This document shows positions 38,037 to 46,962 of a stretch of 64,000 nucleotides of DNA, piece by piece. The stretch comes from an uncultured Pseudomonadota bacterium (GTDB lineage Bacteria > Pseudomonadota > Gammaproteobacteria > Burkholderiales > SG8-39). The position numbers and the translations under genes are program-made. Position 1 is the first letter of the stretch. The number at the start of each line of letters is the position of its first letter. The stretch spans positions 1 to 64,000 of the forward strand of contig CAIXPL010000027.1 in NCBI GenBank assembly GCA_903921325.1, given 5' to 3'. The notes under the pieces are model-generated. The model did not search any database and had not been told where the DNA came from. It saw nothing but the letters and a program-made list of their open reading frames with translations.

Positions 38037-38723
38037 GTGATACGTGCGGTGAGTTTTGATCTGGACGAGACGTTGTGGCCGGTGTGGCCGGCCATCGTCG
38101 GGGCCGAGCTGGCCCTCTATGAGTGGCTGTGCGATTGCGCGCCCGCGGTGGCGCGGGCGTTTCCGCCTGAGCAGATGCGCAGTCTGCGTGGAGAAGTGAA
38201 CGCCTTGTCGCTTGCCGCCGGACACGGCCACGATCCGGCCTGGATTCGTCGCACGCAAATCCGGCTGGCATTTGAACGATCCGGTGAGCAGCCCGATCCC
38301 GCCCGAATTGCCACTGCCTATGGTGTCTTTGAAGCCGCGCGGCAACAGGTCGAACCCTTTCCGGAAGTACCCACAGTGCTTGCGGAAATCGCCGCCCGCC
38401 TGCCATTGGTGGCCATCACCAATGGCAATGCGGATTTGAAACGCATCGCGCTCGGGCATCATTTCAAGGCGAGCTTCAGCGCCGGCCAGTTCGGTGTGGC
38501 CAAACCTGATCCGGCGATATTTCTGGCCGCCTGCGATCACCTGGGGTGCGCACCCCACGAAGTGCTGCATGTGGGCGACGACCCCGCACTGGATGTCGTG
38601 GCAGCTCGCGCCGTGGGCATGCAAACCGTCTGGCTCAATCGGCACAACACCCCCTGGCCGCTGGAACATCCGATCGGTGCGCAGGCACCTGATCTGCATG
38701 GTGTCCTTGCATTAATGAGCTGA
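38037..38723 (+). CDS. HAD-superfamily hydrolase
   Basis: 228 residues, GTG start with GGAG 6 nt upstream. HAD motifs: VSFDLDETLW (I, nucleophile Asp), AITNGNAD (II), KPDPAIF with its Lys (III) and HVGDDPALDVVAARAVGM (IV). The helical cap is of the YjjG/haloacid type. Most similar in layout to small phosphatases acting on sugar or nucleotide phosphates. Substrate not predictable. The FadN-like gene starts 63 nt downstream. Confidence 0.9.
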   Translation: MIRAVSFDLDETLWPVWPAIVGAELALYEWLCDCAPAVARAFPPEQMRSLRGEVNALSLAAGHGHDPAWIRRTQIRLAFERSGEQPDPARIATAYGVFEAARQQVEPFPEVPTVLAEIAARLPLVAITNGNADLKRIALGHHFKASFSAGQFGVAKPDPAIFLAACDHLGCAPHEVLHVGDDPALDVVAARAVGMQTVWLNRHNTPWPLEHPIGAQAPDLHGVLALMS

Positions 38724-38786
38724 CGCCGTTGAGCCGGACAGACGGCCGGTTATCATGCGGGCTCAGTCACTTCAACGGAGTCCGGG

Positions 38787-41174
38787 GTGGAAAACCTGAT
38801 CGTTCGTAGAGTTGCGGTGCTTGGCGCCGGTGTCATGGGTGCGCAAATCGCCGCGCATCTGGTCAATGTTCAGGTCCCGGTCATTCTGTTTGATCTGGCC
38901 GCGCCGCAGGGTGCAAGAAACGCCATCGTGGACAAAGCAATCGATGGCTTGACCCGACTGTCACCGGCCCCCTTCGCTCTGCCCGGACTCACTGGCCTGA
39001 TCGAAGCAGCCAACTACGAAGAGGACCTGGGGCGGCTCGCCGAGTGCGATCTCGTGATCGAAGCCATCGCCGAGCGCATGGAATGGAAGCTCGATCTGTA
39101 CCGCAAGATCGGACCGCACCTGCGCGCCGATGCCATCATCGCCTCGAACACCTCGGGCCTGTCGATCAACACCATCGGCGCGACGTTGCCGCAGGCCTTG
39201 CGCAGTCGCTTCTGCGGCATTCATTTTTTCAACCCGCCACGCTATATGACGCTGGTGGAGCTGATCCCCACGGCGCACAGCGATGCGGCCTTGCTTGATT
39301 CACTTGAGACGTTTTTGGTGAGCACCGTCGGCAAAGGGGTGATCCGCGCCAACGACACCCCCAATTTCATTGCCAACCGCTATGGCATTTTTTCCATGCT
39401 GGCCACCATGGAAATGGTGCAGCGGTACAACATCGGCTTTGATGTCGCCGATGATCTCACCGGACTGCGGCTGGGACGCGCCAAGTCAGCGACCTTTCGC
39501 ACCGCCGATGTGGTCGGTTTGGACACCATGCACAACGTCACCCGGACCATGGCCGACACCTTGGGCGATGACCCCTGGCATCGCTACTTCCAGACCCCGG
39601 GCTGGATGCGCAGCCTGATCGACAAGGGATCGCTCGGACAAAAGACCCGCGCGGGCATTTATTCCAAAGTCGGCAAGGACATCCTCGTGCTTGATCGGCA
39701 CTCAGGGGAGTATGTCGCCGCCACCGGCGGCGCATCAGAGGCGGTGAAGGCAATTCTCAAGATTCGCCAGGCACCGGCACGCTTTGCCGCGTTGCGCGCC
39801 TCAGCGGATCCGCATGCTCAATTTCTCTGGGCCATCCAGCGCGAGCTATTCCACTACTGCGCCTATCACCTGGCCTCGGTGGCCAATAACGCCCGCGATG
39901 TGGACCTGGCCTTGCGCTGGGGGTTTGGCTGGTCAAGTGGTCCATTCGAGACCTGGCAGGCGGCTGGCTGGCAGCAGGTCGCGGGCTGGATTGCCGAGGA
40001 CATCGACCGCGACCAAACCCTCAGTAGCGCCCCACTGCCTGACTGGGTGACCGAAGGCGCACGGCGTTCGGTGCATGCCGCCGCGGGCTCGTACTCTGCA
40101 GCCAGCGGCACCCTGGTCGCGCGATCGGCACTGCCGGTCTATCAGCGCCAGTCGTTCCCGCCACGGGTGATGGGCGAGCGCGCTGCGCGCACCGGTACGA
40201 CCGTATTTGAAAATGCAGGCGTACGACTCTGGACTGGCATTCGCGCAACGCAATCCGACGTTGCCGTGGTGAGTTTTCGCAGCAAAGCGAGCATCATCAA
40301 TCAGGCCGTCATCGAAGGCTTGCAGCAAGCCGTGGCAATGGCCGAGCAGCGTTTCGCCGGTTTGGTGATCTGGCCCGCTGATGACCGATTCAGCACCGGG
40401 GCCGATCTCGCCATGGTGTGCTCGCTGATCGAAAAAGGCGAATTCAGCGCGATCGAATCGCTGGTGGCCCGTTTTCAGCAGACCCTGCAACAGGTGCGCG
40501 ATGCACACGTACCCGTCGTTGCCGCCGTCCAGGGCATGGCGCTGGGGGGCGGGTGCGAGCTCATCCTGCATTGCGCGCGTGTGGTGGCAAGCCTTGAATC
40601 GCAGATCGGCCTGGTTGAGACCAGCATCGGTCTCATTCCAGCCGGTGGCGGCTGCAAGGCGCTGGCACTGCGCGCGGCGCATCACGCACGGGCTGGCGGA
40701 TCAGTGATCGAGGCCATACAGCCCCGCTTCGGCCAGATCCTGAAAGGTGTGGTATCGCGCTCGGCCGCCGAGGCGCGCAGCCTGGGTTACCTGAGTGATG
40801 CCGATATCGTCATTGCCAATCCGTTTGAACTGCTGCATGTGGCTGCCAGCACCGCGCGCAGCCTGCGTGATAGCGGCTGGCGTCCGCCGCTTGCCGAGCA
40901 AAACCTGCAGGTGGCCGGTAGCGCTGGCATTGCGATCCTGGCTGCGCAACTGGGCAAGTTGAGTGAGGGCGCCGGGTTCTCCGAGCACGATCAGGCGATC
41001 GGAATGGCGCTCGCGCAGACCCTGTGCGGTGGCGATGTGGCCGCCGGCAGCGCGATCACGGAGAATCAATTGTTCGACCTGGAACGCGAGCATTTCATGG
41101 CACTCATACGCCAACCGCTCACGCAGGCCCGCATCAATGCCATGCTCACAACAGGCAAAGCGTTACGCAATTGA
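38787..41174 (+). CDS. 3-hydroxyacyl-CoA dehydrogenase / enoyl-CoA hydratase, FadN-like order
   Basis: 795 residues, GTG start after CGGAG. Domain order is reversed relative to FadB: NAD-binding dehydrogenase first (VLGAGVMGAQIAAHLVN; FCGIHFFNPPRYMTLVELI with catalytic His), then the C-terminal HAD domains, then a crotonase domain (~490-795). The crotonase part keeps both Glu positions (MALGGGCELILHCARVV and GLVETSIGLIPAGGGCKAL). Bacillus FadN has the same architecture. Acts in beta-oxidation, probably of long or unusual acyl chains. It is the second such enzyme in this window, about 6 kb from the FadB-like gene. Confidence 0.92.
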   Translation: MENLIVRRVAVLGAGVMGAQIAAHLVNVQVPVILFDLAAPQGARNAIVDKAIDGLTRLSPAPFALPGLTGLIEAANYEEDLGRLAECDLVIEAIAERMEWKLDLYRKIGPHLRADAIIASNTSGLSINTIGATLPQALRSRFCGIHFFNPPRYMTLVELIPTAHSDAALLDSLETFLVSTVGKGVIRANDTPNFIANRYGIFSMLATMEMVQRYNIGFDVADDLTGLRLGRAKSATFRTADVVGLDTMHNVTRTMADTLGDDPWHRYFQTPGWMRSLIDKGSLGQKTRAGIYSKVGKDILVLDRHSGEYVAATGGASEAVKAILKIRQAPARFAALRASADPHAQFLWAIQRELFHYCAYHLASVANNARDVDLALRWGFGWSSGPFETWQAAGWQQVAGWIAEDIDRDQTLSSAPLPDWVTEGARRSVHAAAGSYSAASGTLVARSALPVYQRQSFPPRVMGERAARTGTTVFENAGVRLWTGIRATQSDVAVVSFRSKASIINQAVIEGLQQAVAMAEQRFAGLVIWPADDRFSTGADLAMVCSLIEKGEFSAIESLVARFQQTLQQVRDAHVPVVAAVQGMALGGGCELILHCARVVASLESQIGLVETSIGLIPAGGGCKALALRAAHHARAGGSVIEAIQPRFGQILKGVVSRSAAEARSLGYLSDADIVIANPFELLHVAASTARSLRDSGWRPPLAEQNLQVAGSAGIAILAAQLGKLSEGAGFSEHDQAIGMALAQTLCGGDVAAGSAITENQLFDLEREHFMALIRQPLTQARINAMLTTGKALRN

Positions 41175-41259
41175 TCAGCGCGGGCGAGACGATCAGGTAG
41201 CGGCACGCCGTTGAGGCAAGCAATGAATTCGCTCAGGGCGATCAAGGAGTGGCGGGCTG

Positions 41260-42132
41260 ATGAAGGCACGATCCGAGCAAGCGGCTGTGTTTGAGCTAAA
41301 CGGGCGCAATGCTGTCATCACGGGGGCTGCCAGCGGCCTGGGCTTGGCCCTTGCGCAGACTTGCAGCGAGGCCGGCATGGCCGTGGTCATGGCCGATATT
41401 GATCACAGTGCCCTCGGCGCAGCGGCCGAAGCGCTGCGCGAGCGCGGTGCGCGCGTGTTCGCACACCCAACCGATGTATCAAAGCTCGACAGCGTGATGG
41501 CGCTGGAGGCGGCCGCACGCGGGCATTTCGGTCCGGTCCACCTGCTTGCCAACAACGCCGGTGTGGCGCCGATGGGCACCGTCTGGGAGAGCACCCCGGC
41601 CGATTGGCACTGGGCACTCGGGGTCAATCTGCTGGGAGTGGTGAACGGCCTGCACGCCTTTTTACCGGGCATGCGCGGCCACGGTGAACCCGCGCACATT
41701 CTCAACACCGCCTCGGTCGCCGGGCTGATCAGTCCGCCCGGCATGGCGGTCTACAACACGACAAAACACGCTGTCGTGGCGCTATCAGAGACACTTCACC
41801 ACGATCTGTGCCGGGACGATTCGAACATCGGAGTGACCGTGTTGTGCCCGGCCTGGTTTCCCTCGGGCATTGCCAACAGCGAGCGCAACCGGCCGAGCGA
41901 ACTGCGCAACGACGGTCCGGGAGACCCACATCGCGCCGCCATGGAGGCGATGCTCGCGCGCGCCGCGGCGGCTGGACGACTCGATGCCCATGACATTGCC
42001 CGCATCGCGCTCGATGCAGTGCGCGCCAATCAGTTCTACGTGCTGACGCACGAGAAAATCACACCTGCCATCGAAGCACGCTTCAGCGATATTCTGACTC
42101 GCGCCGCACCGCGTGATCCGCTCAAGCTCTAG
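41260..42132 (+). CDS. SDR-family NAD(P)-dependent oxidoreductase
   Basis: 290 residues. Classical SDR: TGAASGLG (21-28), ANNAG (97-101), catalytic Ser at ~152 (NTASVAG) and YNTTK (165-169). All catalytic residues are intact. AAGGAG lies upstream of the ATG. Follows the FadN-like gene by 85 nt and precedes a second SDR by 43 nt. The long C-terminal region (HRAAMEAMLARAAAAGRLDAHDIARIALDAV) resembles SDRs acting on steroid or acyl substrates. Substrate unknown. Confidence 0.91.
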   Translation: MKARSEQAAVFELNGRNAVITGAASGLGLALAQTCSEAGMAVVMADIDHSALGAAAEALRERGARVFAHPTDVSKLDSVMALEAAARGHFGPVHLLANNAGVAPMGTVWESTPADWHWALGVNLLGVVNGLHAFLPGMRGHGEPAHILNTASVAGLISPPGMAVYNTTKHAVVALSETLHHDLCRDDSNIGVTVLCPAWFPSGIANSERNRPSELRNDGPGDPHRAAMEAMLARAAAAGRLDAHDIARIALDAVRANQFYVLTHEKITPAIEARFSDILTRAAPRDPLKL

Positions 42133-42175
42133 CGACTGAGGCATTGAGCGCTTTGCACCATTGGAGACTTGAACC

Positions 42176-42877
42176 ATGAAGACATTTCCGTATGCACGCG
42201 CACTGATCGTGGGATCGGGGGCGGGGCTGAGCGCATCGCTCGCCCGGCAACTGTCGCACGCGGGCGCACAGGTGACACTGGCCGCACGCAATACCGACAA
42301 GCTCGCTGACCTGAGCCGCCAGATCAATGCCCGCACGTACTCGTGTGATGCGAGCGACCGGGCAGCAGTGGCAAACCTGTTTGAGGAACTCGATCGCGCC
42401 GATGCAACGCCCGATCTGGTGATCTTTAACCCGAGCGCTCGCGCACGCGGGCCGATCGCCGAGCTTGACCCGCACGATGTCGAGCGCGCACTGGCTGTCG
42501 GCGCATTGGGTGGTTTTCTGGTTGCGCAGCAGGCCGTGCGTCGCATGCTGCCGAAGGGACATGGCGCCGTGGTGTTCACCGGGGCCTCGGCGAGTGTCAA
42601 AGGGTTTGCGCTGTCGGCTCCCTTTGCAATGGCGAAGTTTGCGCTGCGTGGCCTCGCGCAGAGCATGGCGCGCGAGTTGCACCCCAAGGGCATCCACATC
42701 GGGCATTTCGTGATCGATGGCGGCATCCGCAGCGCCCAGCGGATCGTGCCGACCGATGCCCCCGACTCGCTGCTCGACCCCGAAGCGATTGCACAGAGTT
42801 ATCTCGACCTGCTGCGACAACCCCGCAACGCCTGGACCTGGGAAGTGGAACTGCGCCCCTGGGTCGAACGATTCTGA
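42176..42877 (+). CDS. SDR-like protein with Tyr-to-Phe change in the catalytic motif
   Basis: 233 residues. Rossmann SDR fold with IVGSGAGLSASLA instead of TGxxxGxG, NPSA instead of NNAG (85-88), and FAMAK at 150-154 where YxxxK is expected; the Ser region (TGASASVKG) is kept. Related sequences with FAMAKFALRGLAQSMARELHPKGIHI-like stretches form a recognisable SDR subgroup, so the change may be ancestral rather than damage. The stop codon is the first unit of a 17-bp tandem repeat. Confidence 0.86.
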   Translation: MKTFPYARALIVGSGAGLSASLARQLSHAGAQVTLAARNTDKLADLSRQINARTYSCDASDRAAVANLFEELDRADATPDLVIFNPSARARGPIAELDPHDVERALAVGALGGFLVAQQAVRRMLPKGHGAVVFTGASASVKGFALSAPFAMAKFALRGLAQSMARELHPKGIHIGHFVIDGGIRSAQRIVPTDAPDSLLDPEAIAQSYLDLLRQPRNAWTWEVELRPWVERF

Positions 42878-43010
42878 GACCGGCAAAATTCTGAAACGCT
42901 CAATATTCTGAGACGCCCAAGATTCTGAGAGGCGCAAGATTCTGAGACGCCCAAGATTCTGAGAGGCGCAAGATTCTGAGAGGCGCAAGATTCTGAGACG
43001 CTCAATATCC
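42870..43010. repeat. 17-bp tandem repeat (8 units) starting at the SDR stop codon
   Basis: ATTCTGA recurs every 17 bp with TGA at 42875, 42892, 42909, 42926, 42943, 42960, 42977 and 42994. The first TGA is the stop of the SDR gene. Two main variants, GAGACGCCCAAGATTCT and GAGAGGCGCAAGATTCT, are interleaved; the outer units are more diverged. Since 17 is not a multiple of 3, stops occur in every frame. The repeat fills most of the 184-bp gap before the CmcJ-like gene. Confidence 0.96.
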
Positions 43011-43061
43011 GCACAAAGCAGCATGGAACCGTTACCGCTGACTGCCTGAGAGAAATCCGTC

Positions 43062-43886
43062 ATGTCCCTCAATCCATCGCTAGCCCACCGTGATGCCGCG
43101 CTGTCCTTTGTTGACCCCAGTGGCGGCCGCCCGGCGGTGTATCTGGACGAAACCGAATCCACCGCCACCCGCGCCACCGGCCGCTACGAGTGGCGTACCG
43201 TACCGATTCACGACGGGCGACCGATCGCGCGTGCCCTGTCGATCGACCGCGAAGGCTTTGCGCTGCTCAACCATGATTCGGCAGTAGGCAATTTCTACGA
43301 CGATCAGGAAGTCAATGCCGTCTATGTCTCCGAGCTGGAGCGCTTCATCGGGGCACTGCTCGGCGCCGATAAAGTGCTGATGTTTGATCACACGCGGCGC
43401 ACCGGCCCGGCGGAGGACACCAGCGGATTACGCACCCGTCAACCGGTGCGGCGCATCCATAACGACTACACGCCGAAGTCCGGCCCCCAGCGCGTGCGCG
43501 ATCTGCTGCCAGCCGATGAGGCCCGAGCGCGCCTCACCCGGCGCTTTGCCATCATCAACGTCTGGCGCCCGATGCGCGCACCGTTGCAGGAAGCCCCACT
43601 CACCTTGTGTGATGCCACCACTGTCCGAGCAAGCGACTGGGTCGGTACCGATCAGGTCTATCGCGATCGTGTGGGCGAGACCTACGGCCTCACCTGGCAG
43701 GAAGCGCAAAGCTGGTATTTCTTTCCCGACATGCACTGCGACGAAGTGGTGCTGATCAAGTCCTATGACTCGGCTGAAGACGGCCGTGCCCGCTTCTGCG
43801 CCCATTCGGCGTTTGATGATCCGCTTACGCCGGCCAATGCGCCGCCGCGTGCGAGCATCGAAGCGCGGCTACTCGCGCTCTTTTAG
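43062..43886 (+). CDS. CmcJ/NvfI-family oxidoreductase
   Basis: 274 residues. Matches the CmcJ/NvfI/AsaB family, known from fungal and actinobacterial secondary metabolism (for example CmcJ in cephamycin 7-alpha-methoxylation). Family landmarks visible: SVDREGF-like SIDREGFALLNHDSAV, VRRIHNDYTPKSGPQRV with a likely metal-ligand His133 and Asp135, NVWRPM, and WYFFPDMHCDEVVLIKSYDS. Iron/2-oxoglutarate dependence is suggested for relatives but not shown for this one. It stands after the SDR pair and the 17-bp repeat; function in this cluster unknown. Confidence 0.83.
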   Translation: MSLNPSLAHRDAALSFVDPSGGRPAVYLDETESTATRATGRYEWRTVPIHDGRPIARALSIDREGFALLNHDSAVGNFYDDQEVNAVYVSELERFIGALLGADKVLMFDHTRRTGPAEDTSGLRTRQPVRRIHNDYTPKSGPQRVRDLLPADEARARLTRRFAIINVWRPMRAPLQEAPLTLCDATTVRASDWVGTDQVYRDRVGETYGLTWQEAQSWYFFPDMHCDEVVLIKSYDSAEDGRARFCAHSAFDDPLTPANAPPRASIEARLLALF

Positions 43887-43907
43887 AACCCATTGGTGGG
43901 TCGAGCT

Positions 43908-43933
43908 GCGACCTCGCGGCACGGCGAGGTCGC
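43908..43933. terminator. Perfect 10-bp hairpin between convergent genes
   Basis: GCGACCTCGC, 6-nt loop GGCACG, GCGAGGTCGC. It lies 22 nt after the CmcJ-like stop in the 150-bp gap before the convergent D-2-hydroxyacid dehydrogenase gene. There is no T-run, so it may stabilise mRNA ends rather than terminate alone. The rest of the gap shows nothing else. Confidence 0.5.
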
Positions 43934-44036
43934 GGATCGGCGAGATCACCGTGCGATGACAGCGCAGACAACCCCGACATTGAAAGTTCCAAAGGGTCTG
44001 AGTTAACCGGCCTCCGACCTATTCGCCATGCAATAG

Positions 44037-45020
44037 CTAGCCTGTTCGCAGCTTGCCCAGAACGTCCGGGTTGAGCACATTGATCGGCGTGCCCGCCGCA
44101 AAGGCATTGATGGCCTCGAAGGCTGCGCCGAAGAATTCCTCATACGTGGTGTGTTCGGCATAGCCCAGGTGCGGCGTGCACAGCACATTGTCCATGGCAA
44201 TCAGCGGATCGCTTGCACCCAGCACCGGCTCATTGTCATAGACATCGATCGCCGCATACCCCGGGTGCCCGGCCTGCAACGCTGCGAGAAGCGCACCGGG
44301 CTCGACCAACTGCGCACGACTGGTGTTCACGAAGAGTGCCGTGTCTTTCATCTGCGCCAGGTCAGCCGCCTTGATGACGCCGCGCGTGGCCGCGTTTGAG
44401 CGCACATGCACCGTGAGCACGTCGCTTGCGGAAAAGAATGCCTCGCGCGAATCGATCACCTGCACCTGATCGGCCTGCGCTCTCTGGCGCGACGCTTCAC
44501 GGCCACCGTAGGTGATCACATTCATCCCGAACGCCTTGCCAAAACGCGCCACCCGCGAGCCGATATTGCCGTAGCCGTAAATGCCCAGCGTCAGTCCGCG
44601 CACCGACTGCCCGAGGCTCGATTGCCAATACCCGGCCCGCAGGCCGATCGCCTCGGACACCACCTTGCGCTTGGCAGCCAGTATCAGCGCCCAGGCGAGC
44701 TCCGCGGTTGCCTCGCTCGATGTGCCGTGACCGCACACCGTGATGCCCATGTCGGTGCATGCCGCCAGATCGACATGCGCGGCGGCATGGCCGGTCTGGC
44801 TGATCAGGCGCAATGCCGGCAACTGATCGAGCAACTCGCGTGGCATGCGCGTGCGCTCGCGGATCAACACGATGGCATCGGCCGACGCAAAACGGCGCAC
44901 GATTTCCGCCGGGTCACTCACCACGTCGTGATAGACCTGAACTTCGTGGTGATCGAGCAGACTGCGACACTGCATTGACTCATAGGCGTGCTGATAATCA
45001 TCAGCGATCACGATCTTCAT
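44037..45020 (-). CDS. D-2-hydroxyacid dehydrogenase family protein
   Basis: 327 residues. NAD-dependent reduction of 2-oxoacids to D-2-hydroxyacids or the reverse. NAD motif GIYGYGNIGSRVARFGKAFGMNV; catalytic Arg in VHVRSNAATRGVI, Glu in DVYDNEPVL, His in TPHLGYAEHTTYEEF. First residues MKIVIADDYQHAYES resemble the D-3-phosphoglycerate-dehydrogenase-like subgroup. Followed 15 nt upstream on the same strand by the GST gene, forming a run with GST, acyl-CoA dehydrogenase and kinase. Confidence 0.92.
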   Translation of the reverse strand: MKIVIADDYQHAYESMQCRSLLDHHEVQVYHDVVSDPAEIVRRFASADAIVLIRERTRMPRELLDQLPALRLISQTGHAAAHVDLAACTDMGITVCGHGTSSEATAELAWALILAAKRKVVSEAIGLRAGYWQSSLGQSVRGLTLGIYGYGNIGSRVARFGKAFGMNVITYGGREASRQRAQADQVQVIDSREAFFSASDVLTVHVRSNAATRGVIKAADLAQMKDTALFVNTSRAQLVEPGALLAALQAGHPGYAAIDVYDNEPVLGASDPLIAMDNVLCTPHLGYAEHTTYEEFFGAAFEAINAFAAGTPINVLNPDVLGKLRTG

Positions 45021-45035
45021 AGCTGCCTCTTCGGT

Positions 45036-45713
45036 TCAGTTCTCTTTCGCCTGCCGCTCGCGTGCCGCACGCCGCGCCGCCATCGCAGCCTCACCCGCCG
45101 TGCGCTCTGCCGCCACCCGCTCGAACGAAGGTCGCGCGGCCAGTCGCTCAAGCCAAGGCTTCAGCGGTTCAAGTTCGGCGAGCACATTGGTGCCCAACAC
45201 GCGCTCGGTTGCGAGGGCAATCAACGGTAGATGCATCGCAATCGCGCAGTCCGCCACGGTTAACTGTTCACCACCCACGTAGGGGCTGAATTGCGCCAAT
45301 CGGGTGAATGCAGCAAGGCCGCGCGCAAGCTCCCTGGCGACGTCTGCGCGAGTCTCCTCGCTCACCGCGCCACCAAAGAAAGCCTGCGGATAGAGCCGCC
45401 GGGCCGGCCACTCCAGATAGAGCTCAACGATGGTGATCAGCTCACGACAACGCGCCCGAGCGATGGGATCGGCGGGCATCAGGGGCACCTGCGGATAGGC
45501 GTCCTCCAGATACTCGACGATCGGTTGCGATTCGACGATCGTCGTACCCGCATCTTCAAGAAACGGGATCTTGCGCGCGGGCGATGCGTCCAGACGCGGG
45601 AACGCGCGGCCCAGACCAACAAACTCTTCTTCGAAGGCGAGGCCTTTTTCCAGAAGGACCAGCTTGACCTTGTTGTAGTAATTGGAGACCGGAAAGCCAC
45701 ACAGACGGATCAC
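45036..45713 (-). CDS. Glutathione S-transferase family protein
   Basis: 225 residues. Thioredoxin-like N-terminal half ([48 protein letters not shown] with the ESxxI glutathione contact) and a helical C-terminal half ([18 protein letters not shown]). The GTG at 45713 overlaps the acyl-CoA dehydrogenase stop (GTGA), so it is coupled to it. Such GSTs appear in operons that handle reactive or unsaturated acyl compounds. Substrate not known. Confidence 0.9.
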   Translation of the reverse strand: MIRLCGFPVSNYYNKVKLVLLEKGLAFEEEFVGLGRAFPRLDASPARKIPFLEDAGTTIVESQPIVEYLEDAYPQVPLMPADPIARARCRELITIVELYLEWPARRLYPQAFFGGAVSEETRADVARELARGLAAFTRLAQFSPYVGGEQLTVADCAIAMHLPLIALATERVLGTNVLAELEPLKPWLERLAARPSFERVAAERTAGEAAMAARRAARERQAKEN

Positions 45714-46945
45714 GATGCCGACCTGCCGGCTGCCGGTGCGTAACGCGCGAGCTCCCATTTAGCGAGCGCCGCCCGATGCACTTCATCCGGGCCATCGGCA
45801 AAACGCAGCGTACGGTTCCAGGCGTACATATAGGCGAGCGGAAAATCGTCGCTCATGCCGCCACCGCCATGCACCTGGATCGCCCAGTCAATCACTTTGC
45901 ACGCCATCGTTGGCAGCAGCACCTTGATCATCGCAATTTCATTGCGCGCGGCCTTGCTGCCTGCCCGATCGATACGATCGGCCGCCTGCAAGACCAGCAG
46001 GCGCGCCGAATCGATCATGATGCGCGATTCGGCAATGCGCTCGTGCCAGACGCCTTGCTCGGCTATTTTCTTGCCAAAAGCCACCCGCGACTGCGCGCGC
46101 CGGCACATCAGTTCCAACGCGCGCTCGGCCTGACCGACCAGGCGCATGCAGTGATGAATGCGCCCCGGTCCGAGACGACCCTGGGCGATCTCAAAGCCAC
46201 GGCCTTCGCCCAGCAGCAGATTGCTCACCGGCACGCGCACATTCTCAAAGAGCACTTCGGCATGCCCGTGAGGGGCATCATCGTAGCCAAACAGATTCAA
46301 AGGCCGCAGCACGGTGACCCCGGGGGTGTCACGTGGCACCAGCACCATCGATTGCTGTACATGGCGCGGTGCGTTGAAATCGGTCTTGCCCATGAAGATG
46401 AACAGGGCGCAGCGCGGATCCGCCGCCCCCGATGACCACCACTTGCGACCATTGATCAGGTACTGATCGCCCTCGCGCACGATGCTGGCCTCGATATTGG
46501 TGGCATCGGACGAGGCGACATCGGGCTCGGTCATGGCAAAGCAGGAGCGGATCGTGCCTTCTGCCAACGGGGTGAGCCAGCGCGTCTTCTGCTCCTCGCT
46601 CGCATAGCGGATCAGGGTCTCCATATTGCCGGTGTCGGGCGCCGAGCAATTGAACACTTCAGGTGCCCAGCCCACCCGGCCCATGATCTCGCACAAGGGG
46701 GCGTATTCCAGGTTAGTCAACTGCCCGCCGTGGGCGCTTGGCCACCACAGATTCCACAGTCCGGTGGCCTGTGCCTTTGCTTTCAGTTCCTCGATGACCG
46801 GCACCGGCGTCCAGCGCCGCCCGGCCTTGGTATTCGTGTCGATCTGCTCGTGCCAGACCGCTTCATTCGGATAGATATGCTCTTCCATGAAGGCAGTGAG
46901 CCTGGTGCGCAGCGCCTGTACCTTGTCTGAATATTCAAAGTCCAT
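45710..46945 (-). CDS. Acyl-CoA dehydrogenase, ACAD10/11-like
   Basis: 411 residues, FAD enzyme of acyl-CoA oxidation. The sequence tracks the dehydrogenase half of mammalian ACAD11 closely: [13 protein letters not shown] (99-111), [19 protein letters not shown] (133-151), [38 protein letters not shown], and the C-terminal FADGPDEVH. It lies directly downstream of an APH-family kinase gene (17-nt gap) that tracks the other half of ACAD11. This supports action on 4-phosphorylated acyl-CoA rather than ordinary fatty acyl-CoA. Confidence 0.93.
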   Translation of the reverse strand: MDFEYSDKVQALRTRLTAFMEEHIYPNEAVWHEQIDTNTKAGRRWTPVPVIEELKAKAQATGLWNLWWPSAHGGQLTNLEYAPLCEIMGRVGWAPEVFNCSAPDTGNMETLIRYASEEQKTRWLTPLAEGTIRSCFAMTEPDVASSDATNIEASIVREGDQYLINGRKWWSSGAADPRCALFIFMGKTDFNAPRHVQQSMVLVPRDTPGVTVLRPLNLFGYDDAPHGHAEVLFENVRVPVSNLLLGEGRGFEIAQGRLGPGRIHHCMRLVGQAERALELMCRRAQSRVAFGKKIAEQGVWHERIAESRIMIDSARLLVLQAADRIDRAGSKAARNEIAMIKVLLPTMACKVIDWAIQVHGGGGMSDDFPLAYMYAWNRTLRFADGPDEVHRAALAKWELARYAPAAGRSAS

Positions 46946-46962
46946 GATCAGCCTTGGATGGG

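Noticed and set aside
42870-43010. CRISPR array
   Set aside because: Units are contiguous 17-mers without unique spacers, and no cas gene is present.
42122-43177. Minus-strand open frame through the 17-bp repeats encoding SESCASQNL repeats
   Set aside because: Antisense to the SDR and part of the CmcJ-like gene; the repetitive peptide is a by-product of the tandem repeat.
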